Shown one piece after another: positions 18,147 to 27,027 of a DNA stretch of 64,000 bases. This stretch comes from Lentzea atacamensis. GTDB lineage: Bacteria; Actinomycetota; Actinomycetes; Mycobacteriales; Pseudonocardiaceae. Position 1 is the first letter of the stretch, and every line of letters begins with the position of its first letter. The DNA lies in the NCBI RefSeq assembly GCF_003269295.1, contig NZ_QLTT01000002.1, forward strand, positions 186,001 to 250,000. The letters are read 5' to 3'. Made by a program: the position numbers and the translations under genes. The notes beneath the pieces were generated by a model that saw only the letters and a list, made by a program, of their open reading frames with translations, made no database searches and was not told where the DNA came from.

Positions 18147-19343
18147 GTGCGGGACTGGCCGGTGTGGACTTTGCGGCGGCCCGCGCTCTGTTACTGGTTG
18201 ATCATCGACCTGGCCGCTCTGGTCCTCGTCACCTACGTGATCATCTCCACGCCCACCCCGTCACCTTCCGAAATCGGCCGTTTCGCCGCCATCGCCGGCA
18301 CCGCGGGCGCCGTGATCATCGCCAGTTCGATCTACAGCCACCGCCTGGGTGAGACCGAGCGCAACCCGTGGGCAGCGCACCTCTCCTACCTGACGGCGGG
18401 CATCCTCGCGCTGCCCCCGAACCTGATGGTCCTGCTGCTCTTCGGCCCCGCGCTGCACTGCCTGCTGGCGCAACGCCCGGAGATGTACCGCTGGTTGTTC
18501 ACGCTCAGCGCCACGACCCTCGCCGTCTTCGCCACCCGCTACCTGCTCGGCTGGGCGGACTCGCACGCGAGCCTGCTGATCATGGTCTTGGGAGCCACCG
18601 TGCTCCTGGCCCTGCGCGCGGCCCTGATCTCGGTCGGCCTGAAGCTCCGCCGTCCGGCCGCGACCTTCGAGGAGAACGTCGGCGAACCCATCGACGTGGT
18701 CCTCGGCATTGTCGCGGTGTCCATCGGTGGCCTCATGGGCTGCGTCGCGGAGTCCAACGCCGTCCACGCACTGATCGCGGGCCCGCCCCTGCTCCTGCTG
18801 GAACGCGCAGCCCAGCTCCCGCAGTGGCGCCGCTCGGCCCAGCGCGACGCCAAGACCGGCCTCGCCAACGCCGTGCACTGGGACAGTCGCGCCCGCTACG
18901 AGCTGACCAAGGCCTCGGCCCGCGCCCGTCCGATGGCCGTGATGCTGCTCGACCTCGACCACTTCAAGAAGGTCAACGACGAGGTGGGCCACCTCGCCGG
19001 CGACGCCGCTCTCGCCGCCATCTCGTTGTTGCTGCGCGGCACCGTTCGCCGTGGTGATCTCGTAGGCCGGTTCGGCGGCGAGGAGTTCGTCGTCCTGCTG
19101 CCCGAGGCCACGCCGGACGAGGCCGAGTCGGTGGCGGAACGGGTGCGCAAGGCCGTGGCAGCGCTTCGCGTGCCGACGATGGCGACGGACGGGAAGCCGC
19201 ACGAGCTGCGTGGGCTGACCGTGTCGATCGGTGTCGCCACCACGACGCGGTTCGGCTACGAGCTGCCGGACCTGTTGGTGGCGGCCGATGCCGCGTTGCT
19301 CGCGGCCAAGGCGTACGGCCGCAACCTGGTCTCGATGGCCTAG
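18147..19343 (+). CDS. Membrane diguanylate cyclase (GGDEF)
   Basis: A 398-residue protein with about six to seven membrane helices (residues 15-225) and a C-terminal GGDEF domain. It should make cyclic di-GMP from two GTP. The domain starts at RDAKTGLANAVHWDSRAR; the metal site is LLDLDHFKKVNDEVGH and the active-site loop is GRFGGEEFVVLLPEA. The inhibitory I-site RxxD is present as RRGD, five residues before GGEEF, so product feedback is likely. GTG at 18147 was chosen because GGGGGGAGGG lies 8 bases before it, and upstream in-frame starts lack such a site. The gene ends in a TAG that belongs to a palindromic element. Confidence 0.92.
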   Translation: MRDWPVWTLRRPALCYWLIIDLAALVLVTYVIISTPTPSPSEIGRFAAIAGTAGAVIIASSIYSHRLGETERNPWAAHLSYLTAGILALPPNLMVLLLFGPALHCLLAQRPEMYRWLFTLSATTLAVFATRYLLGWADSHASLLIMVLGATVLLALRAALISVGLKLRRPAATFEENVGEPIDVVLGIVAVSIGGLMGCVAESNAVHALIAGPPLLLLERAAQLPQWRRSAQRDAKTGLANAVHWDSRARYELTKASARARPMAVMLLDLDHFKKVNDEVGHLAGDAALAAISLLLRGTVRRGDLVGRFGGEEFVVLLPEATPDEAESVAERVRKAVAALRVPTMATDGKPHELRGLTVSIGVATTTRFGYELPDLLVAADAALLAAKAYGRNLVSMA

Positions 19344-19420
19344 TGCCGACAGCCAACCTTCACCGCGTCTTCACCGCTGACCGCCGAACACGGGGCAAAG
19401 GCCGCCTGCCACGGCACTAG
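19340..19420. repeat. Palindrome-ended 81-bp element between convergent genes
   Basis: The sequence begins CTAGTGCCG and ends CGGCACTAG, a perfect 9-bp inverted repeat with 63 bases between the arms. It fills the whole gap between two convergent genes and supplies the TAG stop codon of both, the diguanylate cyclase and the AI-2E family gene. A second element with the same CTAGTGCC/GGCACTAG ends and similar length lies at 61787-61873. The interiors differ. It may be a REP-like or MITE-like sequence, or serve as a two-way terminator. Confidence 0.6.
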
Positions 19421-20577
19421 AGCTCTTCGACCCGCTCGCTCTTGTCGTCCTTCGGCGCGGTGTCCTGCGGGTTGAGCACGTCCACCTTCTCCGGGTCCTC
19501 CTGCGCGTCCGCGTCCGACACCAGCGACCGGATCCCGGAGTTCAGCACCGCCAGCAACGGCACCGCGAGCAGCGCGCCGGCGATGCCACCCACGACCAAC
19601 CCGACGGCGATGGCGATCACCACCGCCAACGGGTGCAGCTTCACCGCGCGCCCCAGCAACAGCGGCTGCAGCACGTGCGACTCCAGCTGCATCACACCGA
19701 TGAGCACCGCGAGGACCACCAGCGCGGCGATCGGCCCGTTGGTCACCAACGCGATCAAAACCGCCACGGCGCCCGTGAAGACCGCACCGATGATCGGGAT
19801 GAACGCACCGAGGAACACCAACGCCGACAGCGGCACCACCAGCGGGACACCGATGATCGCCAGACCGATACCGACACCAACGGCGTCGACGACCGCGACC
19901 GCTGCCGTGGCACGCACATAAGAAACGAGAGAGCTGAACCCGCGGCGGCCGGCCACGTCGACACGCTTGCGCACATCGCGAGGCACCGCACGGGTCACGA
20001 ACCGCCAGATCCCGTCACCGTCGTGCAAGAAGAAGATGAGCGTGAACAGGGCGAGCAACAGCCCGGTCAGCACCTCGCCCAGCGTCGCGGCGGTGGTCAG
20101 CGCACCGGACGTGATCTCGGCCTGGTTCTCCTTGATCGTCTTCACGATCTCGTCGATGTAGTTCTGCAGCTGCGCGTCCGACAGGTGCGCCGGCCCGTCC
20201 TTCAGCCACTTCTGGATCGTGTCGAGCGAAGCGCCCACCTGCGTCTGCAGCTCGGGCAGACCGCGGGAGAACTCACTGATCACGAACGTCAGCACACCGC
20301 CGAGCACGCCGATACCGATGATCATCATCACGGTCGTCGCCACGCCGCGCGGCACCCGCCACTCGACGAGCTTCGCCACGCCGGGCGAGAGCAGGGCGGC
20401 GAGCAGGAGCGCGATTGCGACGGGGATCACGATCGAAGCGAGGAAGCCCAACACGTACGCGACCACGTACAACGCGGCCACCACAACGACGAACCGCCAG
20501 CTCAACGCGGCACTTACCCGCAGCAGCAGTGGAACGCGGCTGCTGATCTCCGACTCCGGTGCGCTCACGTGCCTCAC
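19417..20577 (-). CDS. AI-2E family transporter
   Basis: A 386-residue polytopic membrane protein of the AI-2E/PerM family (PF01594). It has paired N-terminal helices, a central soluble loop (LPELQTQVGASLDTIQKWLK) and C-terminal helices carrying family motifs (FLGAFIPIIGAVFTGAVAVL; QPLLLGRAVKLHPLAVVIAI). About eight helices are expected. Family members export signals or ions; the substrate here cannot be inferred. Two GTG codons, at 20577 and 20568, could start it, neither with a convincing ribosome site. The charged tail (DAQEDPEKVDVL to SERVEEL) is cytoplasmic. The gene converges on the diguanylate cyclase and diverges from the beta-solenoid gene. Confidence 0.88.
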   Translation of the reverse strand: MRHVSAPESEISSRVPLLLRVSAALSWRFVVVVAALYVVAYVLGFLASIVIPVAIALLLAALLSPGVAKLVEWRVPRGVATTVMMIIGIGVLGGVLTFVISEFSRGLPELQTQVGASLDTIQKWLKDGPAHLSDAQLQNYIDEIVKTIKENQAEITSGALTTAATLGEVLTGLLLALFTLIFFLHDGDGIWRFVTRAVPRDVRKRVDVAGRRGFSSLVSYVRATAAVAVVDAVGVGIGLAIIGVPLVVPLSALVFLGAFIPIIGAVFTGAVAVLIALVTNGPIAALVVLAVLIGVMQLESHVLQPLLLGRAVKLHPLAVVIAIAVGLVVGGIAGALLAVPLLAVLNSGIRSLVSDADAQEDPEKVDVLNPQDTAPKDDKSERVEEL

Positions 20578-20646
20578 GTTAACTGTTCGGACCCTGGCGG
20601 ACGCGGAACCTGATGGGGATGATCCGTTCGTCAGGGGAGGACGAAA

Positions 20647-22824
20647 GTGATCAAGCCGGAAGACTTGACCGAGATCGAACGCCAGGTCGCCGGATCCTAT
20701 GCGGGCGGCACCGAGATCGACCTGACCGGACAGAGCGTCCGCGGTGAGGTGCTCACCGGGTTGCTGACCGGCATGTACCGCGTACCGCGCAAGGGATTGC
20801 CCGCGCTCCGACTGCGAAACGCGCGGATCACCGGCAGCTTCGAGCTCGAAGGCACCCGTGTGACGCGGGTCATCGACCTCACCCACTGCACGTTCGAGGA
20901 ACCGCTGGACCTCCGGATGGCGAGGCTCATCGGGCTCCGGCTCCGCGGCACCCGCGTCCCCGGCCTGCAGGGCCGCAACCTCCGCGTCTTCAGCGACCTG
21001 GTCCTCGAAGCCGGCTTCACCTGCACCGGCACGGTCGACCTCACCGACGCCGCCGTCGACGGCACCCTCCGGCTGGCCGGCGCGGTGCTGAGGAGCGAGA
21101 CGTCCCACGCTTTCCTCGGTGCTCGTCTCCGGGTGAGCGGATCCGTCCAGGCCATCGCGATGCGCGCCAACGGCGAGGTCCGGCTGAGGGGCGCGACGAT
21201 CGGCGGCAGCGTCCACCTGGGCGGCGCGCGGCTGATCAACACAGGCAGGGACGCGCTGGAGGCGTCCGGCATCGTCGTCGCGGGCAACATCTTCTGCAAC
21301 GCCGAGGGTGGCAGGTTCACCGCGGACGGCCGGGTGCTGTTCGACGGCGCGCGGGTCGGCGGCAACCTCGAGTTCACCGGCGCCAGGCTGAACTCCACCC
21401 ACCGCGTCGAGAACCAGGTGCTGGTGCTGCCGCACGGACTGGCCGACGAGGCGGCGACGCTGGTGGGCGACCGCATCCGGGTCGAGGGCAACGTCGAACT
21501 GGACGACGGCTTCACCAGCACCGGCACGGTCCGGCTGCCCAACGCGATCATCGGCGGCTACCTCCGGCTGTCCGGCGCGGTGATCGGGCCGCGCGACGTC
21601 GCAGAGGAGCTCGCAGGTGACGTCACCAACCGCATTCCCGTCGCACTGCACGCGGACGGCATGCAGGTCCGCGGCGACGTCGAGGCCCGCAGCGCGGTCA
21701 ACGGCGCGGGCATCCGATCACTGCCGTTGCAGACCTACGGCCAGGTGCGGCTGTCGAACGCGCAGATCCAGGGCAGCGCCAGCATGTCCGGGGTGTCGCT
21801 GCACGGGCCCGGCATCGACGTCCTGTTCGCCGACCGCCTGCAGATCGGCGGCACGCTCTTCCTGCGCGAGCTCAGGGCCAAGGGCTCGATCCGCCTGCAG
21901 AACGCGAACATCGGCTCCACGCTGGACCTCTCCGGCGCCGAGCTGACCCTGCCCCGGTTGCGCGCCAACAAGACGCAGAAGCCGTCGCTCGACGCCCGCG
22001 CCATCACGATCGGCAAGGACCTGCTGTGCAGCCGCGGGTTCACCGCGGTCGGCGGTGTGCGGATCCGGCTGGGCGAGGTCGGCAAGATGGCGACGTTCAG
22101 CGACTCGCACCTCGGCTCGAGCACCGCGGACATCGCGCTCAACGCGTACGGCCTCACCGTGCACCAGTTCCGCCTGCACATCCCCGCAGGCCAGCAGCCC
22201 AAGGGCAAGGTCGTGCTGAGCCGGTTGAAGGCGGTGTCGGTCACCGACGGACCGGGTCTGTGGGATGCGGAAGGCGGCGTGGCCGTCGACGACTTCGAGT
22301 TCGCCGGCATCACCGCTGATCCCGACGTGCCGGTGGAGACCCGGCTGAGGTGGCTGCTCAAGGTGCAGCCGGACTTCGCTCCAGGACCGTACGAGCAGCT
22401 CGCCGCCGTCTACCAGCAGGGTGGTGAGGAAGAGCTCGCGCAGAAGGTCCAGCTGGAGAAGCAACGCCGCCGCTACTCCGAGCTCGGCAAGGCCGGGCGG
22501 GTCTGGGGCGCGGTGCAGCGGTGGACAGTCGGTTACGGCTACCGGCCGTGGCTCGCGATCTGCTGGCTCGGCGTGTTCTGGCTGGGCGGCGCGCTCTGGT
22601 TCAACTGGCACCCGATGGTCAGGCTCAACAAGGACGAGGACCCGGTGTGGAACGCCTGGCTCCTCGCACTGGACCTGCTGATCCCGATCATCGACTTCGG
22701 CCACGACGGGAAGTGGCAGTTCACGGGCGCGTCACAGTGGATCTCGTCCCTGCTCGTCGCCGTGGGCTGGGTGCTGGCCTCGACCGCGGCGGCCGGCGCG
22801 GCTCGCGTGCTGAAACGGGTTTGA
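20647..22824 (+). CDS. Beta-solenoid repeat protein with C-terminal membrane helices
   Basis: A 725-residue protein. Residues 20-560 are made of degenerate beta-solenoid units of the pattern G.v.L.gA.i.G.l.L.gA.l, for example VRLRGATIGGSVHLGGARL and IRLQNANIGSTLDLSGAEL. There is no signal peptide. After a helical linker rich in Gln and Glu (residues 590-625) there are three hydrophobic segments at about 637-660, 675-693 and 702-720, so the solenoid is probably cytoplasmic and tethered to the membrane. Streptomyces homologues are sometimes labelled membrane-associated oxidoreductase, but no cofactor motif is visible. GGGGAGGACGAAA precedes the GTG start. Function unknown; a scaffold is as likely as an enzyme. 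Confidence 0.8.
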   Translation: MIKPEDLTEIERQVAGSYAGGTEIDLTGQSVRGEVLTGLLTGMYRVPRKGLPALRLRNARITGSFELEGTRVTRVIDLTHCTFEEPLDLRMARLIGLRLRGTRVPGLQGRNLRVFSDLVLEAGFTCTGTVDLTDAAVDGTLRLAGAVLRSETSHAFLGARLRVSGSVQAIAMRANGEVRLRGATIGGSVHLGGARLINTGRDALEASGIVVAGNIFCNAEGGRFTADGRVLFDGARVGGNLEFTGARLNSTHRVENQVLVLPHGLADEAATLVGDRIRVEGNVELDDGFTSTGTVRLPNAIIGGYLRLSGAVIGPRDVAEELAGDVTNRIPVALHADGMQVRGDVEARSAVNGAGIRSLPLQTYGQVRLSNAQIQGSASMSGVSLHGPGIDVLFADRLQIGGTLFLRELRAKGSIRLQNANIGSTLDLSGAELTLPRLRANKTQKPSLDARAITIGKDLLCSRGFTAVGGVRIRLGEVGKMATFSDSHLGSSTADIALNAYGLTVHQFRLHIPAGQQPKGKVVLSRLKAVSVTDGPGLWDAEGGVAVDDFEFAGITADPDVPVETRLRWLLKVQPDFAPGPYEQLAAVYQQGGEEELAQKVQLEKQRRRYSELGKAGRVWGAVQRWTVGYGYRPWLAICWLGVFWLGGALWFNWHPMVRLNKDEDPVWNAWLLALDLLIPIIDFGHDGKWQFTGASQWISSLLVAVGWVLASTAAAGAARVLKRV

Positions 22825-22974
22825 TCTTGGGCGGTGCGTTCACACGATGTAGTTAACCGAGTGCTCTGGGCGTGCATTCGGGGTGCCGGGACTGGCAGAG
22901 TCGCCGACGTCGACTTGATCACGTTGATCGTCGGCGAATCCCTTGAGCGCCACCGAGTAGCGAGGTTTCCTGCG

Positions 22975-23730
22975 TTGTTCTCCGCCGATCTGCGAGCGAA
23001 GACGGGAGCGAACGGCATCCGCCGGTTCGCCACCCGAGCGCTGCTCGCTGTCGGTGGTGCGATCGCGGGTACGGCCGTTGCCTGGGCGCTGACCACGTCT
23101 TCCGCGCACGCTGCGGAAGACGTGCAGCAGTTCGACGCCGTCACCAAGATCGTCTCTGTGGACGAGAAGCTGCCGGTCGTCGTCCCCGCTGCCGCCGCAG
23201 TGCACAAGATCGACGAAACGCTGCGCGCCGAGCAGCAGAAGGCTCGCGCCGCCCTGCCGGACGTGCAGGTCCAGACGACGGTCGAAAAGATCGCCGAGCG
23301 GATCCTGCCGCAGGTCACCAGGATCGGTCAGTCCCACGCCCCCGCCACGGCGCGGTCGATGGACGTGACGTTCCCGGAGATCCCGGCTCCCCCCGCCGAT
23401 GCCGGACAGTCGCCGGCCCCGGTGGTCTCGCAGTTCACCGGTCCCTCCGGTGCCACGTGGACGGATCTGCTGGAGTCGGGCGACTTCGTCGTGCCCGTCG
23501 AGCAGCGTCCGTCCCTGCCCAGCAACCCGTTCCCGAAGCTGCCCGTCCCGGCCCCCGCGCCGGTGCAGTGCACTTCGTGCTCCGACGGTTCTGGTTCCGC
23601 GAACGGCGGCAAGTCCGCTGCTCTGGCTGCGTCCGGCACCCACGGCACCTCGGTGACGCGCGCTCTCGCGCCGTCCACCGACGAGGTGACCGTCACGCCG
23701 GGCAAGCAGCCCGGTATCAACCCCGACTGA
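22975..23730 (+). CDS. Secreted protein of unknown function, upstream of the chaplin-like repeat protein
   Basis: The product has an Arg-rich start and a hydrophobic segment (ALLAVGGAIAGTAVAWALTT) ending in SAHAAED, a plausible signal-peptidase I site. A helical region of about 80 residues follows (DETLRAEQQKARAALPDVQV; TVEKIAERILPQVTRI). The rest is a Pro/Ser-rich tail with one Cys pair (CTSC). The start is uncertain: TTG at 22975 has GAGG nine bases upstream, whereas GTG at 22834 has no ribosome site and would add a poorly coding-like 47 residues. The gene lies 188 bases before the chaplin-like gene on the same strand; cell-surface partnership is inference. I recognise no domain. Confidence 0.65.
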   Translation: MFSADLRAKTGANGIRRFATRALLAVGGAIAGTAVAWALTTSSAHAAEDVQQFDAVTKIVSVDEKLPVVVPAAAAVHKIDETLRAEQQKARAALPDVQVQTTVEKIAERILPQVTRIGQSHAPATARSMDVTFPEIPAPPADAGQSPAPVVSQFTGPSGATWTDLLESGDFVVPVEQRPSLPSNPFPKLPVPAPAPVQCTSCSDGSGSANGGKSAALAASGTHGTSVTRALAPSTDEVTVTPGKQPGINPD

Positions 23731-23918
23731 TTCCAGCGCGCGGTCCGCGGCAGCCACCTCCCCGGCTGTCCGGAAGTCGACCGTCGCGCTTTTTCTTGCG
23801 CTCCTTCCGGTCGCTCACCGCGTGCGCCTCCCCCGGTGATGACGCGCCTTCCCCAAGCGCGTCCGGCCCCACCCCCAGAACCCCCGTCGTCGAGACGGGA
23901 CATTTGGAAGGAGACCCA

Positions 23919-26900
23919 ATGCAGACCTGGGCAAAGCGCGGAATCCAGTCCGCGTTTGTCACTGGTGGTTTGCTGATGCTCGGTACGGGCATCGCTTCTG
24001 CCCAGGAGAACGTCAACCCCGACTCGGCACCGTCGCCCGTTGACGTGGGCGTTTCGGTTCCGGTGAAGGTGGACCAGAACAACCTGGGCACCCCCGCCAA
24101 GAACCTGAACGTTCCCAAGATCGACCGCACGATCAGCACGGACCGCGTCACCAGCGCGGTGCCAGTCCGCACGGCTGCGCCCGTCGCCCACCCGCTGATC
24201 AAGCAGGCCACCGACCGCGTGCAGCTGGCTGCCGCGCAGGGCCTGCTCCGCGGCAACACGGTCCAGGCACACGTCGATGTGCCGATCCACATCTGCGGCA
24301 ACGCGATCGCGGTCCTCGGCAACGCCGAGGCGGTCGGCGACTGCGACCAGGTGACGCACCGCGACGGCAGCATCGTCACCGACGGCGAAGGCCAGGCTCT
24401 CGCCGGCAACGTCGTCGCCGTCAACCACATCCTGCCGATCCAGCTCACCGGCAACGCGATCGCGGCGGGCGGCAACGCCATCACGGCGACCGACGCTTCG
24501 CAGGTGTCGACGACCGGCGGCCCCATCACCACCGACGGTGACAAGGGCGCGGTCTCCGGCAACGTCGTGGCCGAGCAGGGCGCGACGCCGATCCAGATCA
24601 CCGGCAACGGTGTGGGCGCGGTCGGCATCGCCGAGGCCAACTCCACCGCCGACACGTTCGCCTCCTCCGAGGGCGACGTCGCCACCAGCGGCAATGACAG
24701 CTCGATCTCCGGCAACGCCGTGCCGATCCCGCTGGCTCCGCTGTTCGAGGTGAACGGCAACGCGGTCGGCGGTGCGGCCAACGCCGCCACCCAGTCGACG
24801 CAGACCGGTACCGCGTACGCCGGTGGCAACACGGCGACCGACGGCAACCCCGCCACGCTCGCAGGCAACATCGTCGAGCCCGCGCTCGCCGGCCCGATCA
24901 CGGTCGACGACAACGCGGTCGCCGGTGGTGGCAACGCCACGGCGATCAGCGACACGACCAACGAGTCGATCGCGGGTGGCCAGAAGAACACCAACGGTGC
25001 GGACGCCACGGGGTCCGGCAACATCGCCGACGCGCCGATCTCGCTGCCCACCGCCGTGGGTGGCAACGGTGCCGCGGTCATCGGCAACGCGCTGACCGAC
25101 CACACGAACGAGGCGACGTCGACCGCGGGTGGCCCCGGCTACACCCTGGGCGACAACTCGGTCCTGTCCGGCAACATCGTCGACGCTCCCCCGGCCACGG
25201 CCGTGGACGTGTGCGGCAACGGTGCCGCCGGCGCCGGCCAGGCGGCCGGCACCTGCGAGAACGACGTCAAGTCGGGTACCTCGGGCTACGTGGGCACGAC
25301 CGGCAACGACTCGGTCGTCTCCGGCAACGTGGTGCAGACCCCGCTGGCCGCTCCGGCCGAGGCCTACGGCCTGGCCAGCGCGGCCGCCGGTTCCGCCACG
25401 GGTTCGGCGGACGAGACCAAGGACGTCCGCTCCGGCGGTCAGCCGAACACGGTCGACGACAAGGGCACGGTCTCGAGCAACGTCGTGACCGCCCCCACCG
25501 CGGCCGCGGCGCAGGTCTTCGCGGTTACCGCCGGTCTCGTGGGCAACACCGAGTCCGACACCTCGAACGACACGTCGGTCACCGCCGGCGGGGACCCGAA
25601 GGCCACCGGCAAGAAGAGCTCGGTGTCCGGCAACATCGTCCAGGCCCCGACCTCGACGCCGGCCCAGGTCTTCGGCGACGGCGTCACCCTGGTCGGCAAC
25701 AACTCGACCAACGGTGACAACGCCACCGACATGAAGGCGGGTGGCCCCGCCCACACCGAGGGTGACGCGGGCTCGATCGCGGGCAACGTCGTGTCGGCTC
25801 CGGTCGCGTCCGCCACGCAGGTCCAGGGCTGGGCGGTCGGCGGCGGCAGCAACGTCGACTCCATCGTCACCAACGACCTCGACTCGGTCGCTGGCGGCAA
25901 CGTCGACAGCAGCGCTGACGGCGGTTCGGTGTCCGGCAACCTCATCGGTGCGCAGGCCACCCCGTTCGTCCCGGTGCCCGGCAACTCGGTCTCCGCGGCG
26001 GGCATCACCAACTCCGACACGTTTACCGACACCAACACCGTGGCGGGTGGCGACAGCACCTCCACCGCCGAGGACGCCTCGGTCTCCGGCAACCTGATCC
26101 ACGTCCCCGCGAACGCCATCGCCGGCTTCTACGCGAACGCGATCGCGGCTGCGGGCCAGGCCAACACGGTCACCGACAAGGTCTCGCACACCCAGGCCGG
26201 TGGCGACATGGAGACGGACGGCAGCGGCCCGCTGACCGCCCGCGAGATGACCGTCCCCGTCGAGGCGGCTGCCAAGGTCGCGCGGATTCCCGTCGAGGTC
26301 CTCGGCCAGGCGACCACCGCGGGCACGAGCGACGACACGCAGCTCACCGGCGAGGACCAGGGCACCCTGCGTGCCACCCAGCTCAAGGGCCTCGAGCTGC
26401 CCAAGGGCGTGGACAGCCTGCTCAAGGCCAACGAGGTTCCGGCGTTCCACGGCATCGACCAGCTGCCGGTGAACAGCCTGCCGAGCGTTGACGGCCTGTC
26501 CGCGATGGCCGGCCAGCTGCCCACCCCGGCGCTGCCCGGTGTCGCTCAGGAGCGCACCGAGCTGCCGACCGGCCTCGGTGGCGTGGCGAACCTGAACCCG
26601 AACGTCCAGGGTCTGCCCCTGGGCCAGGTGCTGGAGGCCGCCAAGGGCCTGCTCCCCGGTGCCGCCGCCGAGCGTTCGCTGCCGTCCCTCCCGGTGACCG
26701 CCCCGGCCCTGCCGGTGCCGGTGCAGCTGCCCGCTCTGCCGACCGAGCGCTCGCTGCCCGCTCTGCCGCTGGACGGCCCGGCCTCCCTCTCGGGTATCAA
26801 CCTGAACCCGACCCAGGGCCTGGCCCCGAAGGCCGAGGAGCGCTCGCTCCCGCAGCTGCCGCTGGACACCCCGGCGCTGGCCATGATCGACCCGGCCAAC

Positions 26901-26930
26901 CTGTTCCAGACGGTGACCGGCTCGCTGTAA
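23919..26930 (+). CDS. Giant secreted protein with 13 chaplin-like 51-residue repeats
   Basis: A 1003-residue secreted protein. Its signal peptide ends near residue 29 (LMLGTGIASAQ). Residues 111-773 are thirteen consecutive repeats of exactly 51 residues with no gaps. Each begins [SA/R]GN and [VI] pairs, has a GN near position 17 and an AGG near position 39. Repeat 1 (GNTVQAHVDVPIHICGNAI) matches the chaplin pattern GN.VQ..V..P...CGN. Cysteines occur as pairs only in repeats 1 and 7; the other repeats are cysteine-free. The tail (774-1003) is Pro/Leu-rich with three copies of ERSLPxLP. No LPXTG or membrane anchor is seen. GGAAGGAG precedes the ATG, and a strong hairpin terminator follows. 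A role in surface hydrophobicity or aerial growth is inferred from chaplins. Confidence 0.85.
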   Translation: MQTWAKRGIQSAFVTGGLLMLGTGIASAQENVNPDSAPSPVDVGVSVPVKVDQNNLGTPAKNLNVPKIDRTISTDRVTSAVPVRTAAPVAHPLIKQATDRVQLAAAQGLLRGNTVQAHVDVPIHICGNAIAVLGNAEAVGDCDQVTHRDGSIVTDGEGQALAGNVVAVNHILPIQLTGNAIAAGGNAITATDASQVSTTGGPITTDGDKGAVSGNVVAEQGATPIQITGNGVGAVGIAEANSTADTFASSEGDVATSGNDSSISGNAVPIPLAPLFEVNGNAVGGAANAATQSTQTGTAYAGGNTATDGNPATLAGNIVEPALAGPITVDDNAVAGGGNATAISDTTNESIAGGQKNTNGADATGSGNIADAPISLPTAVGGNGAAVIGNALTDHTNEATSTAGGPGYTLGDNSVLSGNIVDAPPATAVDVCGNGAAGAGQAAGTCENDVKSGTSGYVGTTGNDSVVSGNVVQTPLAAPAEAYGLASAAAGSATGSADETKDVRSGGQPNTVDDKGTVSSNVVTAPTAAAAQVFAVTAGLVGNTESDTSNDTSVTAGGDPKATGKKSSVSGNIVQAPTSTPAQVFGDGVTLVGNNSTNGDNATDMKAGGPAHTEGDAGSIAGNVVSAPVASATQVQGWAVGGGSNVDSIVTNDLDSVAGGNVDSSADGGSVSGNLIGAQATPFVPVPGNSVSAAGITNSDTFTDTNTVAGGDSTSTAEDASVSGNLIHVPANAIAGFYANAIAAAGQANTVTDKVSHTQAGGDMETDGSGPLTAREMTVPVEAAAKVARIPVEVLGQATTAGTSDDTQLTGEDQGTLRATQLKGLELPKGVDSLLKANEVPAFHGIDQLPVNSLPSVDGLSAMAGQLPTPALPGVAQERTELPTGLGGVANLNPNVQGLPLGQVLEAAKGLLPGAAAERSLPSLPVTAPALPVPVQLPALPTERSLPALPLDGPASLSGINLNPTQGLAPKAEERSLPQLPLDTPALAMIDPANLFQTVTGSL
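24249..26237 (+). repeat. Thirteen tandem 153-bp coding repeats (diverged)
   Basis: The protein repeats translate from thirteen back-to-back 153-bp units with perfect phase, 1989 bp in all. The units begin at 24249 and every 153 bases after that. They have diverged in DNA sequence, so the period is seen best in protein. The most constant codons encode SGN at the start, GN near the 17th residue and AGG near the 39th. Diverged but exactly phased repeats suggest old duplications kept under length selection, unlike a recent slippage array. Confidence 0.85.
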
Positions 26931-26968
26931 CACCCCGCAGTTGTAACACCCTCCTCCGGTAAGAAGCT

Positions 26969-27002
26969 GAGCCCCGGCGACACGACGGTGTCGCCGGGGC
27001 TC
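26969..27002 (+). terminator. Hairpin terminator after the chaplin-like gene
   Basis: GAGCCCCGGCGACAC and GTGTCGCCGGGGCTC form a perfect 15-bp stem around a 4-base loop (GACG), beginning 38 bases after the stop codon. There is no T-run, as is common for actinomycete terminators. It can also serve the convergent GGDEF-remnant gene. Confidence 0.85.
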
Positions 27003-27027
27003 GGTGCCGTCCGGGGGACTTTCGCGT

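Noticed and set aside
24249-26237. 153-bp periodicity as a CRISPR or satellite array
   Set aside because: The units are fully coding, diverged in DNA and phased by protein; there are no identical repeats with unique spacers.
23328-26933. A 1201-codon open frame on the minus strand opposite the chaplin-like gene
   Set aside because: GC-rich third positions keep the antisense frame open. Its product is low-complexity, and the plus-strand frame has a signal peptide, ribosome site, exact repeats and terminator.
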